From: Albidovulum sp.
Lineage (GTDB): Bacteria; Pseudomonadota; Alphaproteobacteria; Rhodobacterales; Rhodobacteraceae
DNA: 64,000 bases
Direction of reading: 5' to 3'
NCBI GenBank assembly: GCA_028823855.1
Contig: JAPPFL010000005.1
Location: 1-64,000 of the forward strand
Position numbers and translations under genes: made by a program. The notes beneath the pieces were generated by a model, which saw only the letters and a program-made list of their open reading frames with translations, did no database searches and was not told the origin of the DNA. Shown here in pieces: positions 19,121 through 28,570 of the stretch. Numbering within the stretch: the stretch's first letter is position 1; each line of letters starts with the position of its first letter.

Positions 19121-19972
19121 TCAGAGCTCGCTGCGGCCGAAAAGGCCTTTCGGCGCGACCACCAGCACAACGATAATCAGGATCATCGTGAATACTCCGC
19201 GCAGTTCGGCCGCGATCAAGGCGGTCGTAAACGTCTCCATGAAGCCGATGATGTGCGCCACAATCAGGCTTCCGATAATGCTGCCTATCCCCCCGACGAC
19301 GACAACGGCGACGGCCACGATAAGCGGACCGACCCACATGCTCGGATTCAGCTGCGTATAGGTAGCGAAGAACACGCCCGCCAGCGCGCCCAGCGCGCCG
19401 GATATGGCCCATGTGGCCAAGTTCATCTGGCGCGGGTCGATACCCGAGATGACGGCGCCCTTTCTATCCATGGAAACCGCCTGAATGGCGCGCCCGTAGC
19501 GCGTATAGCGAACGAAAAGCAGCAGGCCGGCCAGCGCGACCCAGCTTACGACCATGGCGACTAGCAAGTTGTAGGTAACGAAAACGCCTTCATAGCGGAA
19601 AACGCCCTGGACGACGGGCCACATGCTCTTGGAAACGGGCCGGTAGATGAGGATGATCAGCGACTGCATGACGACGGCGAGGATCAATGTCGCGATCTCG
19701 ACCGCGACCGGGTTGTCCTCCAGTCTACGAACTAAAATTGTGTAGGTCAGGACCCCGAACGCAATTCCGGACGCGATCGCGAATGCGAATCCGCCGATTT
19801 TGGGCAGTCCAAGCACCTGGACGGCCGTGTAATACATGTAGCCGCCAAGCATTATATATACGCCGTAGGCCAGATTAAGCACCCGGCCAACGCTGAAGAT
19901 CATCGTGAATCCTACGGCCAGAAGCGCATAGAGTCCGCTCAGGGCCAGGCCCTGGATCAATACGTTGATCAA
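19121..19972 (-). CDS. livH: Branched-chain amino acid-type ABC permease LivH
   Basis: A 283-residue permease with about eight helices: LIQGLALSGLYALLAVGFTMIFSVGRVLNLAYGVYIMLGGY at the start, TRYGRAIQAVSMDRKGA in the coupling loop, and VVVVGGIGSIIGSLI later. The start is TTG, with a strong GGAGGAGGAGG just upstream. It pairs with LivM. Confidence 0.93.
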   Translation of the reverse strand: MINVLIQGLALSGLYALLAVGFTMIFSVGRVLNLAYGVYIMLGGYMYYTAVQVLGLPKIGGFAFAIASGIAFGVLTYTILVRRLEDNPVAVEIATLILAVVMQSLIILIYRPVSKSMWPVVQGVFRYEGVFVTYNLLVAMVVSWVALAGLLLFVRYTRYGRAIQAVSMDRKGAVISGIDPRQMNLATWAISGALGALAGVFFATYTQLNPSMWVGPLIVAVAVVVVGGIGSIIGSLIVAHIIGFMETFTTALIAAELRGVFTMILIIVVLVVAPKGLFGRSEL

Positions 19973-20060
19973 ACCGCCTCCTCCTCCGAGTTACGGCGCT
20001 ATGCGGGATACGGCACGCCCCGAGAGCGAAATGCCGCCCCCGGGAGCGCGTTAAGCTGGA

Positions 20061-21368
20061 TTACTGCTCTATCCAGGGCGGAAGCTCGAATTCGCCGTTG
20101 GCGTATTTCGGAGGATAGATGATTCTCTGTTGCCCGTCCTGGTACCATTGCACGATCGCCATCGGAGGAACTCCGTCGTCGTACGGCTCCGTAATGTCGA
20201 ATTTCAGGTTGTGCGTGTACTCGCGTCCGGTTCTCGGCTCGATTTCGCCCTTCTTCCAGTAGGCGAAGCGGTGCCAAAGCTGCCCGTCCTTTTCGAGAAC
20301 CAGATCGGTATTCTCCATTTCTTCGACCCACGCATCGAGCGGCGCGAACCCTCCGGCTCTTTCCGCGGCGGCGACCGCGTTCTTGATGCCGAAATAGGCG
20401 TTGAAGCCGTTAAAGTGCGGGTAGATCGGCCGCGTATCGTAGCGTTCCTGGTAGGTGTCCACGAACTGCTGCGAAGCAGGATCATGGTCCATCCCGGAAG
20501 CGGGAAGCGGGCTGAAGGTCGACGCGCCGCCGCCCGTGCCGCCGGTGTCGTCCCAGAAATCGCGTCCGATAGCCGCGACGTTGATGCCTGTCATGGGCAC
20601 TGGAACCTGTAGCTTGACGTATTGCGAGGACGGAACCTGGCTGTTGACCGACGATATCAGATAGAGAAAATCCGGATCAAGCGAGACGGCCTTGTTGAAG
20701 ATCGGCGCGAAATCGACGGCATTGATGTCGTAAACGATCTGGTCGAGGATTTCGACGCCCGCCTGCGAACTGAGCTCCGCCGCGAGGAATTCGCCCGTGC
20801 CATTTCCGAAGGCCGTGTCCTCCTGCAGGATCACGGTGGACTTCCAGCCCATTTCGCCTGCCAGCATATCCTTGCCGAAGTCGATCAGGCTGGTCGCCAG
20901 CGCGTAGTCGTTGCCGATGTTCATGAAATACATTTTGTATTTGTCATAGTCGGCGACGACCATGTCGATGATGCCGATATAGGACGTCCACGTATCCAGC
21001 GTCGGCGTACGGTATTCCGCCATGCGCTCGAACCAGCCGAGCGACACGTCGTCGATGGAACCGGAAACGATGAAATCCACGTTTTCAACGTCGTTGAGGT
21101 ACTCGTACGCTTTAATGCCTTCGGTTACGTCTTCGAAGGTATCGGCCGTCACAAGCGTTATCTGGCGCCCGCCGAGCACGCCTCCGGCAGCGTTAAGCTC
21201 GTCGATGGCGATTTCGGCTCCGCGCAGGGTGCTCAGCCCGACGTCGGAAGACATCGATCCAATGAACCCGATGACGACCGGATCTTCCTGCGCATTCGCC
21301 GCCGCCGCGGTCGCGCAAAGCAGCGCGCACGCGCCTATCGAATGGCGAAGTCCCTTGGTTGCATCCAT
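20061..21368 (-). CDS. ABC transporter substrate-binding protein (LivK/amide-urea type)
   Basis: A 435-residue periplasmic binding protein with a cleavable signal (hydrophobic stretch, AAAANAQ, cut near residue 26), then VVIGFIGSMSSDVGLSTLRGAEIAIDELNAAGGVLGGRQI, the standard type I fold start. Two lobes follow, with DYDKYKMYFMNIGNDY and DFWDDTGGTGGG parts unlike leucine-binding proteins, so the ligand may be an amide, urea derivative or other small molecule rather than a branched-chain amino acid. AGGGAG precedes the ATG. It is first in the operon, 88 bp before livH. Confidence 0.9.
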   Translation of the reverse strand: MDATKGLRHSIGACALLCATAAAANAQEDPVVIGFIGSMSSDVGLSTLRGAEIAIDELNAAGGVLGGRQITLVTADTFEDVTEGIKAYEYLNDVENVDFIVSGSIDDVSLGWFERMAEYRTPTLDTWTSYIGIIDMVVADYDKYKMYFMNIGNDYALATSLIDFGKDMLAGEMGWKSTVILQEDTAFGNGTGEFLAAELSSQAGVEILDQIVYDINAVDFAPIFNKAVSLDPDFLYLISSVNSQVPSSQYVKLQVPVPMTGINVAAIGRDFWDDTGGTGGGASTFSPLPASGMDHDPASQQFVDTYQERYDTRPIYPHFNGFNAYFGIKNAVAAAERAGGFAPLDAWVEEMENTDLVLEKDGQLWHRFAYWKKGEIEPRTGREYTHNLKFDITEPYDDGVPPMAIVQWYQDGQQRIIYPPKYANGEFELPPWIEQ

Positions 21369-22151
21369 TTTTTTCTCCCTAGAGTTGCGTTTTCAAATTT
21401 AACTGGCGATTCCAGTCGCCGCGCCTTTGTCCGGCCAATTAAATGCAATAGCGCGAAACTGGCAAGCTATTTTCCTACTGCCGGATGTCCGGGCCTTGCG
21501 AATGAATTCGGGCTGCTAGGCAAATGTTATTTTGATGTCCGATCGGAATCCGACTGCTGGAAGAGGAGTCGATGTCCTTCCGTCGCAATTCATTTCAGTA
21601 TCGAGCAAAGAACTCGCGCACGATGCGCTTGAAAGCGAAATCGGAAAACGAGGTTTCGGGCTACGCGAATTGGATCCGGCCCGGCCTGGCCCGGCTCTTG
21701 CAGATGCTTCAAGTCCCAAGGCTCGGCTGCCGGCACGCCGCCAGGCAAGAACGAACCCTATATTTTGAAATCCAGGACCGCGCTCGGATTCCCCGTCGCC
21801 GCCGTAGAAATTCTGTCGATTCATTCGCTTCGAAAAGCGAACATAGCCAATACATTGGAAGATTGTGATCTGCGTGCTGGCGACAACGCTTCAATTGCCT
21901 TGGAATTCGGAATCTTGTTCAAATCGAAGGCGACAAAATCGGAGCGGCTTCAGCATTCGCGTCAACCGGCAGCTCTTGCCCTTCGTCCAACGGCAGTCTG
22001 AAGCCTAACGAGGATCTCAAGTCCGAAGGCTATGCGGCTGCCGCGGAACATCTGAAGTCGAAGACTCGCGATTTCCCGGAGCGTCTCAAATGAGCGGCCT
22101 GGTACCCTTCGGCTGTCTTTCGGGAATTCTTGCCAAGGGGAATCTTAATCG
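21369..22151. other. Long intergenic stretch, no gene seen
   Basis: Only short frames without domain likeness occur. A weak inverted repeat (ACTGG-cgatt-CCAGT, 21402-21416) lies in the leader of the substrate-binding protein gene. Nothing else is recognisable. Confidence 0.45.
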
Positions 22152-22180
22152 TTGACGAACCCGTATTTCCGACGTAAATT
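22152..22180 (+). promoter_or_regulatory. Candidate sigma-70 promoter for the XRE-cupin regulator
   Basis: TTGACG (22152-22157) and TAAATT (22175-22180) are separated by exactly 17 bp. An alternative -10 is TATACT at 22186-22191. The region is noticeably AT-rich and ends about 30 bp before the ATG of the regulator. Confidence 0.45.
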
Positions 22181-22212
22181 ATACCTATACTAAAATTCCT
22201 GGACGCAGCATT

Positions 22213-22851
22213 ATGGATCCCAAACAGCCAGCTCGCTCCTCTTTTAAGACAAATCTGGAACCTCTTGGTTCAAGATTGAGGGCGCGCAGGCGCGCTCTAG
22301 GCCTCACGCTGCAGGAAGTAGCGGCCGCGACGAATCTTTCCGTCGGCTTCATCTCGCAGGTTGAACGCGATCTTACTTCGCCGTCGCTCGCTTCGCTCGC
22401 GGCGATCTCCCTGGTTCTTCAAACCCACGTCTCCGAATTCCTGGTCATGCCGGGAGCGAGATCGCCAGTAACGCGTCCCGACGAGCGGAACCAGCAGGCG
22501 CTTATCGAAGGCGGCCAGGTATACGAGCGCATTTCCTCAGCGTTTCCAGGCCATTTGCTTAACGCCGTCATTATTCATGAGGCTCCCGGATACCGCAGCG
22601 AGCTTAGTCGGCACGAGGGCGAGGAACTCTACTACATACTCGAAGGATCGACCACGATCGAGCTGGAAGGCGAACGCATAATTCTCCGCGCCGGCGATTC
22701 AATGCACTTCGAGTCGGGAAGAAGCCACTCATCCTGGAACCACACGCGCGAGACCACTCGCATCCTCGTCGTATGCACGATGGATGTCTTCGGAGAGAGC
22801 GAGAGTATTCCGGACGGCCGAACCCGCACCGGTGGGCGAGACAAGGCCTAG
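22213..22851 (+). CDS. XRE family regulator with C-terminal cupin domain
   Basis: A 212-residue regulator. Residues 18-72 form a helix-turn-helix (LGSRLRARRRALGLTLQEVAAATNLSVGFISQVERDLTSPSLASLAAIS). Residues 115-190 form a cupin barrel (RHEGEELYYILEGSTTIELEGE, then GDSMHFESGRSHSSWN) that could sense a small ligand. This two-domain type (PuuR/SutR-like) commonly controls amine or amino-acid-derivative uptake and breakdown. The ABC importer follows 40 bp downstream on the same strand, so it probably controls the whole import and hydantoinase operon. Confidence 0.92.
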   Translation: MDPKQPARSSFKTNLEPLGSRLRARRRALGLTLQEVAAATNLSVGFISQVERDLTSPSLASLAAISLVLQTHVSEFLVMPGARSPVTRPDERNQQALIEGGQVYERISSAFPGHLLNAVIIHEAPGYRSELSRHEGEELYYILEGSTTIELEGERIILRAGDSMHFESGRSHSSWNHTRETTRILVVCTMDVFGESESIPDGRTRTGGRDKA

Positions 22852-22891
22852 AAAAACCAAGAAATCCAAGCAAAGAGAAAGGAAACTCCAA

Positions 22892-24472
22892 ATGACTCGC
22901 ATTCTTAAGGCAACAATGACCGGAATGGCGTTCGCCGCGCTCGCGGTCGCGGCGGAAGCCGGCGGCACCCTGCGTCTCGACGAAGTCGCCGTAGGCGAAC
23001 TCGACCCGGCGCTGGCGACCGACTACGCGGATTCGATGCTAATGTTCAATGTCTACGATACGCTCGTTCTGCCTCGTCAAGGCGGTCCGGGGCATGTTCC
23101 GCATCTCGCGGAAAGCTGGGAGGGATCCGGCACCAGTTTCACCTTCAGTCTTCGTTCCGATGTCAGCTTCCAAAGCGGCAACCCGCTTACGGCCGACGAT
23201 GTCGTGTTTTCCTACGAGAGGATGGTCGGTCTGGGTCGGGGCTTGTCCTACTTGTTCGGCCTCGTCGAAAGCGTTGAAGCGGTCGATGGAGATACTGTAA
23301 GATTCAACCTGTCGCAGCCCTACGCGCCGTTCGTCGCCTCGCTGGTCCGCCTGCCCATCGTCGACAAGAAGCTTGTCATGGAAAATCTCGGCGAAGGCGA
23401 AGGAGACATGAAGGACTGGGGAAAAGCGTTCCTCTCCGCCAACGGAGCCGGCACCGGCGCCTACGCCGTAAAGTCGCACAACCCGCAGGAAGAGACGGTC
23501 ATGGTGCGAAACGACAACTATTTTCTCGGCATTTCCGAAAAGGCGCCGGATACGGTTCGCCTTCGCTACGGGCTTGAAGCCGCTACCGTGCGCACTCTTC
23601 TCGCCCAGGGCGAGCACGACATCTCGTCGCAGTGGATCCCCCCGGAGGTCAAGAAGGCGCTAGCCGACGACGGAATGCAGCTCCTCACCGAAAGCGGAAC
23701 CGGAGCGTTTTATTTCAAATTGAACACGACGCGACCTCCTCTCGACGACGTTAACTGCAGAAAGGCCCTGGCGAAATCCTTCGACTACGCCTCGGTGCTC
23801 AAGCTGATCGCGATCACCGACAACGTTTCCGGCGGTTCCGCCTCCACCGGCGCCATCCCGGTCGGCATGTTCGGAGCAAACCCGGCGGGCCAAAATCTTG
23901 CGCGAGACATCGAGGCGGCGCGCTCGCATCTCGCCCAGTGCAAGTACGATCCGGCCGAATTCACGGTTGAAATTTCCTGGATTGCGGAAGTTCCGCTCGA
24001 AGAGCGCCTCGCGCTGCTGATGCAGGCAAACCTTGCCGAGGTCGGCATAAAGTCTTCGATCAAGAAGGTACCGTGGGCGCTCTTCACGGAAATGGTCTCA
24101 AAGCCCGAGAACACGCCCAATGTCTCGCAGATCTTCGTAACGGCGGTGACGGGCGACCCGGATACCCTGCTCTACGGAATGTACCATTCCAGCGCGGCGG
24201 GAACCTGGCAGTCGCCCGAATACCTAAGCGATACCGAGGTCGACGCGCATCTCGAAGCTGGACGAACCGGCGCGAGCGAAGCCGATCGCCAAGAAGCCTA
24301 TGCGGCGCTGAACACGCGCCTCATGGAAGTCACGGCTTCGATCTACGGATTCGACCGCCAGTCGGTATTCGCTGCGAACCCGCGCATCAAAGTTCCGGCG
24401 CTCTCGGACCCGGCGAAAGCGTTCGGACTCGACGGCATGGGGTTCTCTTTCCGCCTTATCGAAATGGAATAG
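22892..24472 (+). CDS. ABC transporter substrate-binding protein, peptide/nickel family (SBP_bac_5)
   Basis: A 526-residue periplasmic protein. The ATG at 22892 with AAAGGAAA upstream gives a signal peptide (MTRILKATMTGMAFAALAVAAEAGG); a longer frame overlapping the regulator is not credible. Domain signatures are LDPALATDYADSMLMFNVYDTLV, LAESWEGSGTSFTFSLRSDVSFQSGNPLTADDVVFSYERM, and GTGAYAVKSHNPQEETVMVRNDNYF. It delivers a peptide-like or amide ligand to the permeases downstream. The linked hydantoinase genes suggest a cyclic amide or N-carbamoyl compound. Confidence 0.93.
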   Translation: MTRILKATMTGMAFAALAVAAEAGGTLRLDEVAVGELDPALATDYADSMLMFNVYDTLVLPRQGGPGHVPHLAESWEGSGTSFTFSLRSDVSFQSGNPLTADDVVFSYERMVGLGRGLSYLFGLVESVEAVDGDTVRFNLSQPYAPFVASLVRLPIVDKKLVMENLGEGEGDMKDWGKAFLSANGAGTGAYAVKSHNPQEETVMVRNDNYFLGISEKAPDTVRLRYGLEAATVRTLLAQGEHDISSQWIPPEVKKALADDGMQLLTESGTGAFYFKLNTTRPPLDDVNCRKALAKSFDYASVLKLIAITDNVSGGSASTGAIPVGMFGANPAGQNLARDIEAARSHLAQCKYDPAEFTVEISWIAEVPLEERLALLMQANLAEVGIKSSIKKVPWALFTEMVSKPENTPNVSQIFVTAVTGDPDTLLYGMYHSSAAGTWQSPEYLSDTEVDAHLEAGRTGASEADRQEAYAALNTRLMEVTASIYGFDRQSVFAANPRIKVPALSDPAKAFGLDGMGFSFRLIEME

Positions 24473-24485
24473 GCCCGCCATAGAG

Positions 24486-24511
24486 CCGGCGCCTCCCTTG
24501 GGGGGCGCCGG
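24486..24511 (+). terminator. GC-rich hairpin between binding protein and permease genes
   Basis: CCGGCGCCTCCC (24486-24497) can pair with GGGGGGCGCCGG (24500-24511) with one G-T wobble. It has no T-tract and sits directly before the first permease ATG. Such hairpins protect the upstream message or attenuate the downstream one, giving more binding protein than permease. Confidence 0.55.
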
Positions 24512-25555
24512 ATGCGGCTCGAAAGGAATATGCGCTCCGTTTGCAAGCTGCTGGCGCAAAGGCTGGCGATCTCGCTTCTAGTTCTTGCCGGGGTTTCGGT
24601 CCTCGTCTTCGCTATCGCCCGTATAATTCCCGGCGATCCGGCGCGCATAGCCCTCGGGCCGAACGCGACCGCCGAGCAAGTTCAAAAGCTGCGCGAGCAG
24701 CTGCATCTGGATCGGCCGATCTGGACCCAGTACGGCTATTTCGTCCGCGACCTTGCCGAGGGCGATCTCGGCATATCCCTCTACACGAATAGGCCTGTTA
24801 CAACCGATATCGCGCAGTTCCTGCCAGCGACGCTCGAACTTATCCTGGTCGCGGGAATTTTCATGATCGGATTCGGGCTTCCGCTCGGCATAGTTTCGGC
24901 CCGCTACCGAGGGCGCGCGGTCGACCACATCATACGCATCGTGTCGCTACTCGGCGTTTCGGCGCCTAGCTTCGTCTGGGCAGTCATCCTGATGCTCCTC
25001 TTCGCTTTCTTCCTTCCCCTGTTTCCGATCGCCGGGCGCATCTCTACGGATTTCGAAATCGACCGGGCTACCGGATTCCTGCTCATCGACACTCTTCTCG
25101 TCGCCAACTACGCGGCATTCGGCAACGCTCTATGGCACATCGTACTTCCCGCCTTCGCGCTCGCTCTTTCGGGAATCGGGCAGGCGGCGCGGCTTACGCG
25201 CGCGAACATGATCGAGACCTACGGCAGACCCTATATCGAGATGGCGCGGTCCTACGGATTCCCGGAGTGGAAGATCGCCAGCCGCTACGCATTTCGACCG
25301 TCGATTATCCCTTCACTCACGATCCTGGGGCTCGACTTCGCTGCCATGCTCGGCAACGCGTTCCTCGTGGAGGCGATATTCGCGTGGCCCGGACTCTCCC
25401 GGTACGGCGTTACGGTCATCCTGCGAAAGGATCTCAACGCGATCGTTGGAACGGTGCTGATCATTTCGGCCGCATTCCTGATCGCGAATCTGATTGTCGA
25501 TCTCCTGATCGCCTTCCTCAATCCGCGCATTCGCTACGGCCAGGGATCGAAATGA
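24512..25555 (+). CDS. ABC transporter permease, DppB type
   Basis: A 347-residue (or shorter, if the second ATG at 24530 is used) permease with six helices. It has the DppB N-terminus (LLVLAGVSVLVFAIARIIPGDPARIALGPNATAEQVQKLREQLHLDRPIWTQY), the EAA-like loop (ETYGRPYIEMARSYGFPEWKI), and the ending LIVDLLIAFLNPRIRYG. It starts right after the hairpin and overlaps the next gene as ATGA. Confidence 0.93.
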   Translation: MRLERNMRSVCKLLAQRLAISLLVLAGVSVLVFAIARIIPGDPARIALGPNATAEQVQKLREQLHLDRPIWTQYGYFVRDLAEGDLGISLYTNRPVTTDIAQFLPATLELILVAGIFMIGFGLPLGIVSARYRGRAVDHIIRIVSLLGVSAPSFVWAVILMLLFAFFLPLFPIAGRISTDFEIDRATGFLLIDTLLVANYAAFGNALWHIVLPAFALALSGIGQAARLTRANMIETYGRPYIEMARSYGFPEWKIASRYAFRPSIIPSLTILGLDFAAMLGNAFLVEAIFAWPGLSRYGVTVILRKDLNAIVGTVLIISAAFLIANLIVDLLIAFLNPRIRYGQGSK

Positions 25556-26385
25556 AACGAGCCGCCGCCATAGTTCTTTCCAACCCGATGTCGCTCGCCG
25601 GCGTAATCCTGATCGCCCTGGTCGTATCTTCGGCGGTCTTCGCGGATCTGGTCGCGCCCTTTCCGTCGCATCGCGGCGCGGTTGTGGACTTCGCGAACTT
25701 CAACCAGCCGCCGAGCTGGCCGAATATCATGGGGACGGACCTCGTCGGCCGCGACCTTTTCAGCCGAATCCTGTACGCCTACAGGATTTCGCTGATTCTT
25801 GGCATCGTTGTTCTCCTGCTGGCCGTGCCCGCCGGGGTCGTCGTCGGGCTAGCCGCCGGCTATATCGGCGGACGCACTCGATTCATCCTCATGCGAACGA
25901 CCGACGTCTTTCTGTCGATTCCGCCTCTCGTGCTCGCCATGTCGATCATGGGCGTTCTCGAGCCTACGCTCGCCAATGGAATGATGGCGGTTACGGCCAT
26001 GTGGTGGCCGTGGTATTCGCGCCTGGTCTTCAACATCACCCTCGCGGAAAAAGAGGAAGGCTACGTTCTCGCGGCGGAGCTCATCGGCGCATCGCGAATC
26101 CACGTCATGTTCAGGGAAATACTTCCGAACTGCTTCCCGGCGATCATTACAAAGATGACGCTTGATCTTGGCTTCGTCATTCTCATCGCATCTTCGCTAT
26201 CCTTCCTCGGCCTAGGAGTGCAGCCTCCAACGCCCGACCTCGGATCCATGGTCGCGCAGGGCGCCAGCTACCTTCCGGATTCATGGTGGCTAACCGTGTT
26301 TCCGGGTCTTGCCATCCTGGTCGCCGTATTCGGATTCAATCTTCTGGGCGACGCGCTGCGCGACGTACTCGGTGGCGATCAGTGA
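25552..26385 (+). CDS. ABC transporter permease, DppC type
   Basis: A 277-residue permease with about six helices. It includes MGTDLVGRDLFSRILYAYRISL, typical of DppC, and the coupling loop EEGYVLAAELIGASRIHVMFREILPN, and ends GDALRDVLGG. The true start is the ATG at 25552 overlapping the preceding stop; a longer frame beginning at 25132 mirrors dppB. It pairs with the DppB-type protein. Confidence 0.93.
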   Translation: MKRAAAIVLSNPMSLAGVILIALVVSSAVFADLVAPFPSHRGAVVDFANFNQPPSWPNIMGTDLVGRDLFSRILYAYRISLILGIVVLLLAVPAGVVVGLAAGYIGGRTRFILMRTTDVFLSIPPLVLAMSIMGVLEPTLANGMMAVTAMWWPWYSRLVFNITLAEKEEGYVLAAELIGASRIHVMFREILPNCFPAIITKMTLDLGFVILIASSLSFLGLGVQPPTPDLGSMVAQGASYLPDSWWLTVFPGLAILVAVFGFNLLGDALRDVLGGDQ

Positions 26386-27263
26386 TCGCTCCCACCCTCG
26401 ATATCCGCGACTTGCGGCTAACATTCTCCGGATTGGGAGGAAGCGTCGACGTTCTTCACGGGATTTCGCTTTCGATAAACCGGGAGGAGCGGGTCGCCCT
26501 GGTTGGCGAATCGGGATCCGGTAAATCGGTAACGGCCCGGTCGGTGCTGGGATTGCTGCAGTCTCTGCGGGGAACCCGGATTTCCGGAGATATTCTGTTT
26601 GAGGGAACCAATCTCGAATCCATGGACGAGTCCCGACGAAGGCAGCTTCGCGGCACTCGAATGTCAATGATATTTCAGGATCCGGTTTCATCGCTAAATC
26701 CCGTCTATCGAATAGGAGTTCAGTTTCGAGAAGTGCTTGCGCGCTCGAATCCTGGCATCGACGCGGCCGAGGCTCGCGACCGAGCCGCCGAAATTCTCTC
26801 CGAAGTCTCGATCGGGGAACCGGGCAGGGTTCTTGAGTCTTTTCCATTCCAGTTGTCGGGAGGCATGAATCAGCGCGTCATGATCGCAATGGCTCTTGTT
26901 AACGAACCGGCGCTGCTGGTCGCGGACGAACCCGGCACCGCTCTCGACGTAACTGTGCAGGATCAGACTCTCCGGCTGATGCACCGGCTGGTGCAAGAGC
27001 ATCGCACCTCGGTTCTCTTTATTTCTCACAACCTCGGCATCGTGCGCGAGTTCACCGATCGCCTCTATGTCATCTACCGGGGACGCATCGTCGAGGAAGG
27101 CCCGACCGGATCGGTATTCCGGGCGCCCGGTCACCCCTATACCCGAGCGCTTCTCGCCGCCGTGCCTCGCATTACTCGAGACGAAATCCCGGAATTCGAA
27201 GCAGACCCCGGTAAATTTGGCGCGCCGAAGGTTGTCCACGGTCCCGCCGGAAACTCGGCATGA
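26382..27263 (+). CDS. ABC transporter ATPase, DppD/OppD type
   Basis: A 293-residue ATPase starting at GTG 26382 (overlap GTGA with the permease stop). Walker A GESGSGKSV is near residue 41, the signature FQLSGGMNQRVMIAMAL, Walker B LLVADEPGTALDV. The C-terminal oligopeptide-type extension (PGHPYTRALLAAVP) is present but ends soon after, without the Cys-rich iron-sulfur segment often found in this subfamily. Confidence 0.93.
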   Translation: MIAPTLDIRDLRLTFSGLGGSVDVLHGISLSINREERVALVGESGSGKSVTARSVLGLLQSLRGTRISGDILFEGTNLESMDESRRRQLRGTRMSMIFQDPVSSLNPVYRIGVQFREVLARSNPGIDAAEARDRAAEILSEVSIGEPGRVLESFPFQLSGGMNQRVMIAMALVNEPALLVADEPGTALDVTVQDQTLRLMHRLVQEHRTSVLFISHNLGIVREFTDRLYVIYRGRIVEEGPTGSVFRAPGHPYTRALLAAVPRITRDEIPEFEADPGKFGAPKVVHGPAGNSA

Positions 27264-28066
27264 AGGATATCCACATCGCGCTGCGGAATGTCTCGAAGAC
27301 ATTTCGCGTCGGCGCGCGAACCGTTCGGGCGGTCGAATGCATTTCCGTTGAGGTTGCCAATGGAGAATGCCTGGCGATCGTCGGCGAGTCGGGATCCGGC
27401 AAGAGCACCCTCGCAAACCTCGTCCTGGGAGTTTATCCGCCCGATGCCGGCAACATCCTGATGGACGGCGCGGCTCTACCGCCGAAAAGGAGCCTCATGC
27501 ACCGCCGAATGGTCCAGCTTGTCCAGCAGAATCCGCTCTCTTCGCTCAACCCGAAAAGAACCGTCGGAGCCTCCATCCGCCTGGCTCTCGATGTCCACGG
27601 CATCGGCGCCCCCGGCGACCGGAAAAAACGAATCGGAGAACTGCTCGACGAAGTCGGGCTTCCGGCAGAATACTCCGATCGTTCGCCGGCCGCGCTTTCA
27701 GGCGGACAGCGCCAAAGAGTCGCAATTGCCCGCGCGCTCGCATGCGAATCTCGGCTCGTCGTGCTTGACGAGCCGACCTCCTCGCTCGACGTGATCGTGC
27801 AAGCCCGGATTCTCCGGCTGCTCAACGACCTTAGGAAGGCTCGGGGCCTCACCTACGTGTTCATCACCCACGATCTGGCAGTCGTCCGCAATATAGCCGA
27901 CCGAGTCATGGTTCTAAAAGACGGCGCACGCGTCGAAATCGGAAAGACCGCCAGAATTTTCTCGCGGCCCGAACATTCCTACACTCGCGGCCTCATCGCC
28001 GCGTCACCGGTAATCGCGCAGGAAGAGCAGGAATTGCGAGACCGGCTCAGAAAAGAGATTGGTTGA
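27260..28066 (+). CDS. ABC transporter ATPase, DppF/OppF type
   Basis: A 268-residue ATPase with Walker A GESGSGKST near residue 43, QLVQQNPLSSLNPKRTV, signature ALSGGQRQRVAIARAL, and Walker B RLVVLDEPTSSLDV. Its start overlaps the preceding gene by four bases. Together with the DppD-type subunit it powers the importer. Confidence 0.93.
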   Translation: MKDIHIALRNVSKTFRVGARTVRAVECISVEVANGECLAIVGESGSGKSTLANLVLGVYPPDAGNILMDGAALPPKRSLMHRRMVQLVQQNPLSSLNPKRTVGASIRLALDVHGIGAPGDRKKRIGELLDEVGLPAEYSDRSPAALSGGQRQRVAIARALACESRLVVLDEPTSSLDVIVQARILRLLNDLRKARGLTYVFITHDLAVVRNIADRVMVLKDGARVEIGKTARIFSRPEHSYTRGLIAASPVIAQEEQELRDRLRKEIG

Positions 28067-28069
28067 AAA

Positions 28070-28570
28070 ATGACGGAAAGTTTCCAAGACTTCGTTAGCG
28101 CCATCGAAGAAGCCGAAGGGCAGCCAGGCGCCGCGTGCGCGGCCCTCGAAAGGCTTGCGAAGAATGCGGTCGGAGCAAAGCTCTTCACGCTGATGACGGT
28201 CGAATCGGCAACTCTGAGCGGCCGCCGAATCTACTCGAACATGCCGGAAGCCTATCCCGTTTCAGGCCGCAAGCGGTTGCCTGCCGGGTGCTGGACGAGC
28301 GAGGTCGTGGGGAAGCGCAGAATATTCGTGGCCAACAACATCGCCGCAATCGCCGACGTATTCCCGGATCATGAACTAATCCGTTCGCTCGGCTGCGAAT
28401 CGATCATGAACATTCCGGTTGCCGTTGCGGGGAATGTCATTGGAACGATCAATTGCCTGGACGTGGCCGGATCCTACACAGGCGAGCAAGTCGATGCCGC
28501 TTGTTCGCTCGCGCTTCCCGGCATCGCCTGTTTCCTTATGGCTTCCGCATTATTCGAGAACGCGCCATGA
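28070..28570 (+). CDS. GAF domain-containing protein
   Basis: A 166-residue single GAF-like domain (LERLAKNAVGAKLFTLMTVE, RRIYSNMPEAYPVSGRK, LGCESIMNIPVAVAGNVIGTINCLDVAGSYT). The family binds small molecules and often acts as a sensor, but here no output domain is attached. It lies between the importer ATPase (3-bp gap) and hyuA (ATGA overlap), so it is expressed with the import/hydantoinase genes. It may bind the substrate or a ring-opened product. A role as an enzyme (methionine sulfoxide reductase-type GAF) is possible but not supported by clear Cys pairs. Confidence 0.8.
   Translation: MTESFQDFVSAIEEAEGQPGAACAALERLAKNAVGAKLFTLMTVESATLSGRRIYSNMPEAYPVSGRKRLPAGCWTSEVVGKRRIFVANNIAAIADVFPDHELIRSLGCESIMNIPVAVAGNVIGTINCLDVAGSYTGEQVDAACSLALPGIACFLMASALFENAP

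Noticed and set aside
19120-19170. Longer N-terminus for LivM from a TTG
   Set aside because: It would overlap livH by 50 bp and adds non-conserved sequence; GTG at 19119 fits better.
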